Below, piece by piece: positions 16,492 through 22,890 of a stretch of 35,473 bases of DNA. How positions within the stretch are numbered: the stretch's first letter is position 1; each line of letters opens with the position of its first letter. The notes beneath the pieces are model-generated. The model was not told the DNA's origin, did not search any database, and saw nothing but the letters and a program-made list of their open reading frames with translations. Both the position numbers and the translations under genes were made by a program. The DNA is from Oscillatoriaceae cyanobacterium Prado104 (GTDB taxonomy: Bacteria; Cyanobacteriota; Cyanobacteriia; Cyanobacteriales; Microcoleaceae): NCBI GenBank assembly GCA_025454405.1, contig JALOON010000070.1:1-35473 (forward strand). The letters run 5' to 3'.

Positions 16492-17169
16492 CTATCCCAA
16501 GAAAACCTTTTTTGCTCTGGTCATCCATCGTGAAACGAACTTATCGGCTTTCAACCAGAGGTACGATCGAATTAAACCTAAACCTGTTAATAAGGTTATC
16601 AAAGATACTTTCCAACGTGGAACTCCTGTCTCGATTAACTGATAATGCTGCTCTCGCAAATCACCCAGCCACTCTTCATGAAATTTTTGTGGCAGCATAT
16701 TCTCCAGGAATTCAATGAACTGGGCTGTTCTCTCTTCCTCTGGTAGGGCTAACCATTTTCTATAAACTACTAAGCAAAATGCCAAAAGCCATAAGAAGAG
16801 ATAAACCAAGCAATAGAGATCGAATGTAACTTTTAGCAAAGTAAAGTCAATTAACAGAATGAATATACCAGTAACAAAAAATGAAATTAGCGAATTTCCA
16901 AAGTTTCTTTTGCCGCTTTGTGACTCATTATCTCCATTGGCAGTCATATAGGAAAAAACCTTAAAAACCATCCTAATAAGTGCCAATAAAAGGTCAAAAA
17001 TGGCAAGAAAAAACACAAAAATTCCATACAGATTTTTTTCTAGAGTAGGGTTAGAGAAAATGCAGATAAGGCCCACCAGAGCGCCAGTAATGAAACTAAG
17101 TGGTAAGATGATAATTATGCTAGCAATTAAAAGGAACTGCCCTTTTTCTAGGTTTTGGTTTAACGACAT
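16492..17169 (-). CDS. Multi-pass membrane protein paired with PadR regulator
   Basis: I prefer the ATG at 17169 (MSLNQNLEKGQFLLIASIII), one base after the PadR stop, over a longer frame that overlaps PadR; this gives 225 residues. About four hydrophobic helices are visible (FLLIASIIIILPLSFITGAL, LYGIFVFFLAIFDLLLALIR, SLISFFVTGIFILLIDFTLL, LYCLVYLFLWLLAFCLVVY). A soluble segment follows, FLENMLPQKFHEEWLGDLREQH, which resembles the short prefix domain found before permeases in PadR-linked genes. A last hydrophobic stretch comes next. Substrate or role is unknown. The one-base spacing to PadR indicates translational coupling and control by that repressor. Confidence 0.75.
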   Translation of the reverse strand: MSLNQNLEKGQFLLIASIIIILPLSFITGALVGLICIFSNPTLEKNLYGIFVFFLAIFDLLLALIRMVFKVFSYMTANGDNESQSGKRNFGNSLISFFVTGIFILLIDFTLLKVTFDLYCLVYLFLWLLAFCLVVYRKWLALPEEERTAQFIEFLENMLPQKFHEEWLGDLREQHYQLIETGVPRWKVSLITLLTGLGLIRSYLWLKADKFVSRWMTRAKKVFLG

Positions 17170-17170
17170 C

Positions 17171-17515
17171 TTATACCCCTCCCCAGGCTGGTTCCCATCC
17201 TGCCAAATCATCGAGGAATTGCTTTTTATCTGCCAGAACTTTCACACCTAACCCTGTAATTCTGTAGTACCTTCGCCGCGCACCACCTCTTTCTTCCGGT
17301 GTCTCATCACCCCAACGTGCTTCTAAGTAGCCTTTCTCCTCTAGCTTGTGAAGGGTTGGGTACAGCGAACCAAAGCCGAGTTTAATTTTCCCGCCACTCG
17401 CCTCCTTCACCGCCTCAATAATCTCCAAGCCGTAACGTTCGCGGTAAAAGACTGACGTGAGTACAGCTTCTTCTTTTGGCGACAAATCAAAAATGCTATC
17501 TTGATTCTTTGTCAT
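17171..17515 (-). CDS. PadR-family transcriptional regulator
   Basis: 114 residues with the PadR winged-helix signature: LSPKEEAVLTSVFYRERYGLEI, then GFGSLYPTLHKLEEKGYLEARW and RRYYRITGLGVKVLADKK. PadR proteins are dimeric repressors, usually of neighbouring membrane or transport genes, relieved by small molecules. The gene is first in a two-gene operon with the membrane protein. An inverted repeat TATCAA-N5-TTGATA at 17556-17572, about 41 nt before the start, is a plausible autoregulatory operator. Family call is secure; effector unknown. Confidence 0.93.
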   Translation of the reverse strand: MTKNQDSIFDLSPKEEAVLTSVFYRERYGLEIIEAVKEASGGKIKLGFGSLYPTLHKLEEKGYLEARWGDETPEERGGARRRYYRITGLGVKVLADKKQFLDDLAGWEPAWGGV

Positions 17516-17555
17516 ACTCTCCTGTCATTTGATGTTCATCTCATGTTTCATGGTA

Positions 17556-17572
17556 TATCAAGCTATTTGATA
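17556..17572. promoter_or_regulatory. Candidate PadR operator
   Basis: TATCAA (17556-17561) and TTGATA (17567-17572) form an exact inverted repeat with a 5-nt spacer in the PadR promoter region. The geometry fits a dimeric winged-helix regulator. No experimental support. Confidence 0.4.
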
Positions 17573-17739
17573 GTGTCAAGGGACTTTGAGATCGAGTTAC
17601 ATTAAGCTAGCGTTCGCTTGCTGGATCGCATATTTCACGGATATTTCAGGATTGGAGGCAGATGAGTTGGAGGCGATCGCCCTTTATGCTATCCTATAAG
17701 TAGATACGTTATGTATATACAGAAGCGGAAAATTTAAAT

Positions 17740-17997
17740 ATGACAATCTCACCCAAACGATTAGAAGAATTACAAAATATTCCAGAGCCTGCCATTGATA
17801 CCTCCGATCGTCCTAAGTTAGATGCAAGTTTCTGGGAAAAAGCCCAACTTGTAAAACCCCTGACAAAACAAGCTATTTCTTTAAGGGTCGATCGCGATGT
17901 CTTAGATTGGTTTAAAAGCCAAGGAAAAGGCTACCAATCTTTGATGAATGCTGTGCTGAAGTCTTATGTCGAACATCAGGTAAAAAACAGTAAATAA
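17740..17997 (+). CDS. BrnA-like antitoxin (ribbon-helix-helix)
   Basis: 85 residues. The C-terminal part, KQAISLRVDRDVLDWFKSQG followed by KGYQSLMNAVLKSYVEHQ, is the BrnA-antitoxin ribbon-helix-helix pattern that binds operator DNA and neutralises a BrnT RNase. The N-terminal DRPKLDASFWEKAQLVKP segment is also typical of this group. No BrnT gene lies beside it; the next gene is DUF433, so it is an orphan or works with a different toxin. The upstream region contains GATACGTTATGTATATA, a possible self-operator. Two decayed copies of this gene occur at 20240-20416 and 21668-21740. Confidence 0.85.
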   Translation: MTISPKRLEELQNIPEPAIDTSDRPKLDASFWEKAQLVKPLTKQAISLRVDRDVLDWFKSQGKGYQSLMNAVLKSYVEHQVKNSK

Positions 17998-18046
17998 AGG
18001 TGCGATAGAGCCTATAATTAAATTAGCTCCATTAACGAGGCAAACT

Positions 18047-18364
18047 ATGTCACTAACTGCAACCGAATATAAATACATAGAATTAGATGATAAGAATGTG
18101 CCGATCGTCCAAGGAACTACGATGAAAGTAGTTGAATTAATTACCTCAGTAAAAGCTTACCAATTAAGTCCTGAAGAATTACTAGAAATTTATCCTCATC
18201 TAACTTTGAGTAAAATTTACTCTGCCTTAGCTTACTACTGGGACAACAAACAAGAACTTGATGCAGATATGCAGCGCCGATTCGAGTATGCCGAAAAGTT
18301 GCGATTAGAAGCGGGTGAATCTCCTTTGGCTAAAAAACTCCGCGATCGAGGGCTAATTAAATGA
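18047..18364 (+). CDS. DUF433-family antitoxin-like protein
   Basis: 105 residues with the DUF433 pattern: IELDDKNVPIVQGTTMKVVE, YQLSPEELLEIYPHLTLSKI, YSALAYYWDNKQELDADM. DUF433 proteins are small winged-helix antitoxins, usually paired with a PIN-like DUF5615 protein. That is the case here: the next ORF overlaps by 4 nt (ATGA), a classic coupled toxin-antitoxin arrangement. GAGG precedes the ATG. A truncated copy lies at 20403-20645. Confidence 0.9.
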   Translation: MSLTATEYKYIELDDKNVPIVQGTTMKVVELITSVKAYQLSPEELLEIYPHLTLSKIYSALAYYWDNKQELDADMQRRFEYAEKLRLEAGESPLAKKLRDRGLIK

Positions 18365-18708
18365 GTATAGCTTTGTACATGGATGAGAATGTGCCTCTAC
18401 CGATTACAAATGGACTGAGAAAAAGAGATGTAGATATTTTGACAGCTCAGGAAGACAACCATCAAAACACGCCAGACCCTATTATACTCGATCGCGCAAC
18501 CGATCTTCAGCGTGTCGTTTTTACACAAGACCAAGATTTTTTAGCCATAGCCAACAGTCGCCAGCAAGCAGAAGTAAATTTTTCTGGTGTTATTTATGCT
18601 CACCAACAAAATGTAACTTTTGGTGATTGCATTCGTGACTTGGAAATTATTGCTCAAGTTAGCGAACCAGAAGATTTAGTTAACCGCGTTCAGTACCTAC
18701 CTTTATAG
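18361..18708 (+). CDS. DUF5615 PIN-like protein (putative RNase toxin)
   Basis: 115 residues. The N-terminus (ALYMDENVPLPITNGLRKRD) holds the acidic DEN motif of the DUF5615/Mut7-C PIN-like fold. TAQEDNHQNTPDPIILDRAT and VVFTQDQDFLAIANSRQQ supply further conserved Asp residues (Q-D-D and T-x-D-x-D-F). Such proteins are likely Mg2+-dependent RNases inhibited by DUF433. The 4-nt overlap with the DUF433 gene supports a toxin-antitoxin operon. Activity is inferred from family; the acidic residues look intact. Confidence 0.9.
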   Translation: MSIALYMDENVPLPITNGLRKRDVDILTAQEDNHQNTPDPIILDRATDLQRVVFTQDQDFLAIANSRQQAEVNFSGVIYAHQQNVTFGDCIRDLEIIAQVSEPEDLVNRVQYLPL

Positions 18709-18728
18709 CCAATCTAGGTAAATAAAAA

Positions 18729-18935
18729 ATGAAGTACGAAGTAATAATTTACTGGAGTCAGGAAGATGAAGCTTTTGTTGCCGAAGTTCCTGAATTACCA
18801 GGCTGCGCCGCCGATGGCGAAACTTATCAAGAAGCTTTGCAAAATGTAGAGACGATTATGCAGGAGTGGATTGAAACGGCTAACGCACTGGGTCGCCCCA
18901 TCCCTCAACCCAAAGGCCGCTTGATATTTGCCTAG
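18729..18935 (+). CDS. HicB-family antitoxin-like protein
   Basis: 68 residues in the HicB fold: MKYEVIIYWSQEDEAFVAEV, then PELPGCAADGETYQEALQNV and the helix ETIMQEWIETANALGRPIP. HicB proteins neutralise the HicA mRNA interferase through a degenerate RNase-H-like domain. No HicA is visible nearby, and the DNA-binding C-terminus of longer HicBs is absent. The 20-nt spacing from DUF5615 suggests one transcript. The first 60 bp recur as a decayed copy at 22891-22974. Confidence 0.88.
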   Translation: MKYEVIIYWSQEDEAFVAEVPELPGCAADGETYQEALQNVETIMQEWIETANALGRPIPQPKGRLIFA

Positions 18936-18995
18936 TCGAATTAACGATCTCGCCCACAATTTTCAATCATTGAAACAGGAAAATATATTACAGCC

Positions 18996-19199
18996 ATGAT
19001 GACTTACAAAGGTTACAGTGCTAGCATTGAAGTAGATTTAGAAGCGGAAATTCTTTTCGGGCGAGTCCTCGATCTCAATGACTTAGTGACTTTTAAAGCG
19101 AAAACAATTGAAGAAGCTCGGCAAGAATTCCAAAATTCGATCGACGATTATATAGTCAATGAAGGTGCGATCGCCCCTCCGCTTGAGGGTGTAGAATAG
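18996..19199 (+). CDS. HicB-like protein, C-terminally shortened
   Basis: 67 residues, MMTYKGYSASIEVDLEAEIL then FGRVLDLNDLVTFKAKTIEE and ARQEFQNSIDDYIVNEG. It matches the HicB subgroup beginning (M)TYKGY with a DLND(L/V)VTF core. Family members normally continue for another 40-50 residues, including a ribbon-helix-helix; here the frame ends in an unrelated GAIAPPLEGVE tail soon after the DDY motif. It is therefore probably truncated and may not bind DNA. No HicA neighbour is present. Confidence 0.72.
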   Translation: MMTYKGYSASIEVDLEAEILFGRVLDLNDLVTFKAKTIEEARQEFQNSIDDYIVNEGAIAPPLEGVE

Positions 19200-19209
19200 G
19201 ATAGTGTGG

Positions 19210-19261
19210 GGCAGGCAAGATGCCTGCCTCAAGATTAGGGCACGAGCAAGGTGCTTGTGCC
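19210..19261. repeat. Two adjacent short hairpin repeats
   Basis: GGCAGGCA-AGA-TGCCTGCC (19210-19228) and GGCACGAGCA-AGG-TGCTTGTGCC (19239-19261) are neighbouring hairpins of a type dispersed in cyanobacterial intergenic DNA. They lie between the shortened hicB-like gene and the MNT-like gene and could stabilise or end the upstream transcript. Confidence 0.65.
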
Positions 19262-19282
19262 GCAACCTATAAAGGAGAGTAT

Positions 19283-19756
19283 ATGGCAGTTCAAAATGCA
19301 GATAAAGTTATTGAGGCTGTAAAGCAAGTCACGCAAGATATTAACTCTTACGAACAAGACTTTCTGGGATTTTATAAATTTATTGCCAATAGCATTTCTC
19401 AGGCAAGGGAAAGACTCGAAAAATTGCAGTCCTTAGACTTAATTGCGATCGAGAATTTATATCAAGACTACGAACAACTAGAGGGTCACAACCTAGTGTT
19501 GCAAAAAAGAGAACGGGAAGTTGTTCAAGTTTTCATATTTGGAGATTTTGAACAAGATGCTGAGATCACTTGGGAAATGTCGGAAATTTTAGCAGACTTT
19601 TTTGTTGAGTATTTGATCGTGCCGATTCTCAACAATGTTAGTTATGACAAATTTCAAGCAATGCCTAGCTATTTTCTGGAACATATCAAAGATGGTGTTA
19701 TAGTGTATGAAGCAAAAAGAAGCTTACATCGAGATAGCGCAGAGGTACATAGCTAG
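19283..19756 (+). CDS. Atypical nucleotidyltransferase-like partner of a HEPN protein
   Basis: I choose the ATG at 19283, preceded by AAAGGAG, giving 157 residues. The last third (about residues 85-140) reads like the second half of a MNT/MntA nucleotidyltransferase: WEMSEILADFFVEYLIVPIL, then NNVSYDKFQAMPSYFLEHIK and DGVIVYEA. The diagnostic GS...DxD catalytic motif is missing; only VFIFGDFEQDAEI stands in its place. The first 80 residues are helical and unrecognised. The 3' end overlaps the following HEPN-like gene by 50 nt. MNT-HEPN pairs are toxin-antitoxin modules in which the MNT AMPylates the HEPN RNase; without the catalytic motif this would be a non-enzymatic variant or a decayed gene. 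The assignment is tentative. Confidence 0.5.
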   Translation: MAVQNADKVIEAVKQVTQDINSYEQDFLGFYKFIANSISQARERLEKLQSLDLIAIENLYQDYEQLEGHNLVLQKREREVVQVFIFGDFEQDAEITWEMSEILADFFVEYLIVPILNNVSYDKFQAMPSYFLEHIKDGVIVYEAKRSLHRDSAEVHS

Positions 19757-20129
19757 TGCAAAGCAGCACCAATCTCAGGGGATAAAAATTCAAGAAGTTA
19801 TTGGCTTTCTGGCTTATCACTCTCTAGAATCGATCGCGGTTGCTGTAATAGTCCATTTTAAAAGTAGCATTCCCACGAACCACGAGACTAAGTTACGAAT
19901 GTTTTTGAGCTTGTGCAAGAAAAATTTTGCTGATTCAGTCAATGTAAAAAGTCTAGCTGCTGTGATTATTCGTGTGGAAAAAAACGGCTACAGAAGTAAG
20001 TTTCTTTACCCTGAATTTCAAGGAGAAAATAACTATAAGTCTCCTCAAGAACAAATTACTTTGCCAGAATCGGGGCTATTGGTGAGAGATGTAGACCAAA
20101 TCATCGATCGAATTATTAATCTGCTTTAA
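19707..20129 (+). CDS. HEPN-like domain protein
   Basis: 140 residues. The start, MKQKEAYIEIAQRYIASAKQ, and the following helix FLAYHSLESIAVAVIVHFKS, then SIPTNHETKLRMFLSL, have the HEPN layout (long helix, AYHxxE helix, H-x-L-like loop). The typical HEPN RNase Rx4-6H motif is not obvious, so RNase activity is uncertain. The second half (YRSKFLYPEFQGENNYKSPQ) is polar and unassigned. It overlaps the MNT-like ORF by 50 nt, implying translational coupling. Confidence 0.6.
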   Translation: MKQKEAYIEIAQRYIASAKQHQSQGIKIQEVIGFLAYHSLESIAVAVIVHFKSSIPTNHETKLRMFLSLCKKNFADSVNVKSLAAVIIRVEKNGYRSKFLYPEFQGENNYKSPQEQITLPESGLLVRDVDQIIDRIINLL

Positions 20130-20148
20130 TGTTTCCTCTTAATAAGAA

Positions 20149-20226
20149 TGGGGGACTCGAACTACTCAAAGTCCCCATTTTTTAGAGGAATTGAGGGGAT
20201 ATAGACTTGGGTAAAAGCGAAATTTA
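20149..20226. repeat. Dispersed degenerate copy of the chlH-downstream 106-bp repeat
   Basis: CTCAAAGTCCCC, then TTTTTTAGAGGAATTGAGGG and ATAGACTTGGGTAAAAGCGA, match the unit at 15878-15983 in the same order with scattered differences. It abuts the start of the duplicated brnA fragment at 20240. Confidence 0.8.
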
Positions 20227-20239
20227 TTCTATTTTCGCT

Positions 20240-20416
20240 CGTCCTGAGTTAGATGCGAGTTTCTGGGAAAAAGCCCAACTGGTAAAACCGCTGACAAAAC
20301 AAGCTATTTCTTTGAGGGTCGATCGGGATGTCTTAGATTGGTTTAAAAGCCAAGGAAAAGGCTATCAATCTTTGATGAATGCTGTGCTGAGAAGGAACTA
20401 CGATGAAAGTAGTTGA
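20240..20416 (+). pseudogene. Truncated duplicate of the BrnA-like gene
   Basis: 20240-20390 is a near-identical copy of 17809-17959 (about 151 bp, a handful of substitutions). It lacks the true start and is cut after NAVL; the sequence then jumps to the equivalent of 18111 in the DUF433 gene. The frame ends in RRNYDESS. The copy therefore keeps the ribbon-helix-helix core but has lost both ends, and no ribosome-binding site is visible. Confidence 0.85.
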
Positions 20417-20645
20417 ATTAATTACCTCAGTAAAAGCTTACCAATTGAGTCCTGAAGAATTACTAGAAATTTATCCTCATCTAACTTTGAGTAAAATTTA
20501 CTCTGCCTTAGCTTACTACTGGGATAACAAACAAGAACTTGATACAGATATGCAGCGCCGATTCGAGTATGCCGAAAAGTTGCGATTAGAAGCGGGTGAA
20601 TCTCCTTTGGCTAAAAAACTCCGCGATCGAGGACTAATTAAATGA
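20403..20645 (+). CDS. DUF433 duplicate lacking the first 25 residues
   Basis: 80 residues, starting at the internal ATG MKVVELITSVKAYQLSPEEL. It is almost identical to residues 26-105 of the intact DUF433 gene at 18047 (one Ala-to-Thr change seen, DADM to DTDM). Upstream AAGGAACTACG could serve as a ribosome-binding site. Homology stops at 20647, just inside the start codon of where DUF5615 would begin, so it has no toxin partner. It may still be translated as an orphan antitoxin or be decaying. Confidence 0.65.
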   Translation: MKVVELITSVKAYQLSPEELLEIYPHLTLSKIYSALAYYWDNKQELDTDMQRRFEYAEKLRLEAGESPLAKKLRDRGLIK

Positions 20646-20668
20646 GTTTGGTATCGAGAAGATATTTA

Positions 20669-20899
20669 TTAATCATCCCATTCTTCTCTGAGTTGCAACT
20701 GAAATTCTAAAGCATCCACACGCTTAGGTAAAAAACCGCGCCATCTCTTTAAATTTTTCCTGGGCAATCTTTGACTGCTACCCTGAGTTTGGGTTGTTGC
20801 TCGATCGCGCAGCAATGTTGACAATACTTCTAAAAGTTGCTGTTGCTCTTGGGGTGTCAGGCTTTGAGCCTGACTCAGTACCTCGCTATAAGTAGACAT
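20669..20899 (-). CDS. Small hypothetical, antitoxin-like
   Basis: 76 residues starting MSTYSEVLSQAQSLTPQEQQ. The N-terminal amphipathic helix (SLTPQEQQQLLEVLSTLLRD) resembles the oligomerisation part of small DUF2281/VapB-type antitoxins. The basic middle (RLPRKNLKRWRGFLPKRV) could bind nucleic acid. No toxin ORF follows. It is not confidently assignable to a family. Confidence 0.5.
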   Translation of the reverse strand: MSTYSEVLSQAQSLTPQEQQQLLEVLSTLLRDRATTQTQGSSQRLPRKNLKRWRGFLPKRVDALEFQLQLREEWDD

Positions 20900-21053
20900 A
20901 GGCTTTATGTTGAGATTTTTGACTCTGTAGCTATTATATAGTAATTTCTGGTTATCACTGGCCCGCGCCTAGATTTTCGCCCCGATCGCACTTTGGGAAG
21001 TATTTTTGCAGAGCGATCGAACGAGAGGAAAATAAGCGCGATCGCTATTAATA

Positions 21054-21254
21054 TTATCTGGCACAATTTGTGAGATGCTGCGAATTCACCTCAAATGCGA
21101 TCGCAAACTCCACTTGCGGCAGCAATCTTTTAATAATTCGCAAGTGTTCTTCTGCGTCGTTTCGGCGGCGAAAACGCGCCACAGTCAGGCGTTGCAAGTT
21201 GGGCAAAAAGCGGTAAATCACCCAGGGATAAAGTTGCTGTTTGTAGTTGTTCAT
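21054..21254 (-). CDS. Conserved cyanobacterial small protein
   Basis: 66 residues from the ATG at 21254 (MNNYKQQLYPWVIYRFLPNL, then QRLTVARFRRRNDAEEHLRI and IKRLLPQVEFAIAFEV). I recall similar small proteins in many filamentous cyanobacteria but know no function. It is basic and soluble. The upstream frame (to 21281) would need a TTG start and lies near the XRE operator region, so the ATG is preferred. Confidence 0.6.
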   Translation of the reverse strand: MNNYKQQLYPWVIYRFLPNLQRLTVARFRRRNDAEEHLRIIKRLLPQVEFAIAFEVNSQHLTNCAR

Positions 21255-21331
21255 CCTAGTTCTGTCGTAGATTGCGGACAAAATGAGACACTAGAAAGTC
21301 AGGGCTGATTTCACCTAATCTGCCCTTTTGC

Positions 21332-21392
21332 TGTCTATATAGACATAGTGTCTGGACACGATTGTTTTGTCAAGCAGTCTAGACACTATGTC
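21332..21392. promoter_or_regulatory. Multi-palindrome operator overlapping the XRE start codon
   Basis: TGTCTATATAGACA (21332-21345) is a perfect palindrome. GACATAGTGTCT (21342-21353) is exactly complementary to AGACACTATGTC (21381-21392), whose ATG is the start codon. GTCTAGAC (21377-21384) and GTGTC-TG-GACAC (around 21349-21360) are further palindromes. The shared GTCT/AGAC half-sites suggest binding of the encoded HTH dimer and autorepression. Confidence 0.65.
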
Positions 21393-21654
21393 ACAATTTG
21401 TAATGATTAAGCGAAGACAACCTCAAGAAGAAGCTGGCGAATCACCGCTGAAAAAACTCAGAGATGGATTAGGAATGTCTCAGGAAGAGTTTGCTCGGCA
21501 AATTGGGACATCGGTAAGGACTGTGAGTCGCTGGGAAGCTGGAGATAACGTGCCGACATTCACAATTGCCCAGATGAAAGCTTTGGCAAATTTACTAAAC
21601 TCGCGCGGGTTAACTCTTGATGACTTACCCGATCGCTTTGGTCCGCCTGGGTGA
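21388..21654 (+). CDS. XRE-family HTH regulator (HigA/antitoxin type)
   Basis: 88 residues from the ATG at 21388. The core, SPLKKLRDGLGMSQEEFARQ, then IGTSVRTVSRWEAGDNVPTF and TIAQMKALANLL, is a textbook Cro/CI-type helix-turn-helix. Such proteins serve as regulators or as antitoxins of HigBA-like modules, but no toxin gene adjoins. The start codon lies inside an inverted-repeat operator, arguing for tight autoregulation and possibly a near-leaderless transcript. An upstream TTG (21367) would extend it by 7 residues through the operator and is less likely. Confidence 0.88.
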   Translation: MSQFVMIKRRQPQEEAGESPLKKLRDGLGMSQEEFARQIGTSVRTVSRWEAGDNVPTFTIAQMKALANLLNSRGLTLDDLPDRFGPPG

Positions 21655-21667
21655 GTATTCGATGTCC

Positions 21668-21740
21668 TTGGCAAAACAAGCTATTTTTTTAAGGGTCGAG
21701 TATCGATGTCTTAGATGGGTTTAAAAGCCAAGGAAAGCAA
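21668..21740 (+). pseudogene. Third, heavily decayed BrnA-like fragment
   Basis: GGCAAAACAAGCTATTTTTT, then TAAGGGTCGA, GATGTCTTAGAT and GGTTTAAAAGCCAAGGAAA, match 17860-17935 of the intact brnA-like gene with small indels that break frame. It is about 75 bp and retains only the strand and first helix of the ribbon-helix-helix. Confidence 0.8.
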
Positions 21741-21782
21741 AGAAATTAAGCTTGAGATTCAACAAAATGGGAGTATTGAACC

Positions 21783-21986
21783 ATGAATAATATTAATTAT
21801 GCAGCTATGAGCGATCGCGAATTAAAACAATACATTCTCACCAATAGATCCGATCGCGAAGCTTTTTATGTCTACATGGATCGGCGACATTCCCGTCCCC
21901 GCAAAGCGACTGTAAAACTTGACGATCCAGCTTGGCAAGAGAAAATAATATCAGCTATTCAGGTGCAGTTAACCTCTGCTAATTAA
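21783..21986 (+). CDS. DUF6887-family small protein
   Basis: 67 residues: NYAAMSDRELKQYILTNRSD, then REAFYVYMDRRHSRPRKATV and KLDDPAWQEKIISAIQ. The NYAAMSDRELKxY start and MDRRHxRP core match the cyanobacterial DUF6887 family, which usually precedes a DUF6888 partner. No partner is seen here; the downstream DNA is instead a chlH fragment. GGGAG lies about 10 nt upstream. The function of the family is unknown; gene pairing suggests a toxin-antitoxin-like unit. Confidence 0.75.
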   Translation: MNNINYAAMSDRELKQYILTNRSDREAFYVYMDRRHSRPRKATVKLDDPAWQEKIISAIQVQLTSAN

Positions 21987-22006
21987 TAAGGGCGATCGTT
22001 TACAGC

Positions 22007-22117
22007 GTTGGAGGTGAACGGCCGGGGTTATTGGGAGACTTCGGAAAGTAATTTGGACTGCTTGCGCGAGTTGTATCAGGAGCTGGAAGATCGGATTGAG
22101 GGGGTAGAATAAACATC
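22007..22117 (+). pseudogene. Duplicated 3' end of chlH
   Basis: This 111-bp segment aligns without gaps to 15570-15680, including the chlH stop region (TAA here, TAG in chlH) and about 6 bases beyond. It translates to LEVNGRGYWETSESNLDCLR then ELYQELEDRIEGVE. I count fewer than ten differences. It has no start and sits just after the DUF6887 gene. Confidence 0.92.
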
Positions 22118-22145
22118 CTACTTCGACCTAATTAACTCAAAACTG

Positions 22146-22172
22146 TAGGGGCAAAGCAGTGCTTTGCCCCTA
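22146..22172. terminator. Bidirectional hairpin between convergent transcripts
   Basis: TAGGGGCAAAGCA (22146-22158) and TGCTTTGCCCCTA (22160-22172) form a perfect 13-bp stem with a 1-nt loop. It is followed on the plus strand by AATTTTGTT and lies between the DUF6887/chlH relic (+) and the secreted protein gene (-). The sequence is a common dispersed cyanobacterial repeat. Confidence 0.6.
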
Positions 22173-22209
22173 AATTTTGTTAACCTGCAGACACAAATTT
22201 GTGCTTTTA

Positions 22210-22740
22210 TTAACGGCCGAAGCAGACTTGCAGTAACCCTGCATTATCACCGAGAGCATTGTCAGCGTCATTAATTCTCATCATCACGATTTGACTTACC
22301 GTTTTGGGTAACGGCCAATTGGATCTTGGTATCCATATTTCCCAGTCACCAGGAGTACCAACTATCAGGACACCGAATGGATAACTTTGGGTATATTTGT
22401 ATTGATTGTATAGACTTAGCCTTCTTGCGGCTTCGCCTGAGTGTCCTTCAGGACCAATGCGCCTGTAATTTCTATAATCTACTGACCAAGAACCACTGAT
22501 ACTAACTACGCGAGTAAATTGACCTGGAACTGCAAAATATTGCCAACCTTTTCTCGAATCTACTTCATAACAGTCTGACTGCTGGGGTCCAAGATTGGGA
22601 GCTCCATTATCGATGATAGTATGCGGACGATTAGAATTGGGTTGTGCTTGAGCCTGTTTAAGTTGAGATAGACTGATTATTGATGAAATAGCAAGGGTTG
22701 ATAGCAAACTCCCAATCGTAAGTAATTTCGGTAATTTCAT
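22210..22740 (-). CDS. Secreted protein with PA-IL/LecA-like beta-sandwich
   Basis: 176 residues. A signal peptide is clear: MKLPKLLTIGSLLSTLAISS then IISLSQLKQAQAQ, with an AxA-like cleavage site. The mature part reads like the bacterial galactophilic lectin PA-IL: VVSISGSWSVDYRNYRRIGP (compare the PA-IL VITI...W...WGPQG region), an inserted loop with EGHSG, then PFGVLIVGTPGDWEIWIP (compare GALVMKIG...) and VMMRINDADNALGDNAGLLQ (compare LIYNDVPGTYGNNSGSFSV). The Asn/Asp ligands of the PA-IL calcium site (ND, DN) appear conserved. Sugar or calcium binding is inferred from this manual match. It is a monocistronic gene with no obvious partners. Confidence 0.65.
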   Translation of the reverse strand: MKLPKLLTIGSLLSTLAISSIISLSQLKQAQAQPNSNRPHTIIDNGAPNLGPQQSDCYEVDSRKGWQYFAVPGQFTRVVSISGSWSVDYRNYRRIGPEGHSGEAARRLSLYNQYKYTQSYPFGVLIVGTPGDWEIWIPRSNWPLPKTVSQIVMMRINDADNALGDNAGLLQVCFGR

Positions 22741-22890
22741 AACTTAATTATCTAATTGTAGTTGGATGCGATCGACGATCTAGCGGTACTACAATCATGA
22801 TGGCTGTAACATTCCGGTCACTTATAAAAGTTTTATATTTATTTAATTTTTTACTTTATACCATTGACAGTGATATCCTAGGTTAGGATA

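Noticed and set aside
17170..17211. Longer start of the PadR-linked membrane protein overlapping PadR
   Set aside because: The extension is PadR coding sequence read in another frame; the ATG at 17169 gives a natural one-base coupling.
19175..19200. CTTGAGGGTGTAGAATAG resembles the chlH stop region GAGGGGGTAGAATAG
   Set aside because: The match is about 15 bp with mismatches and is not extended on either side; treated as coincidence, unlike the 111-bp copy at 22007.
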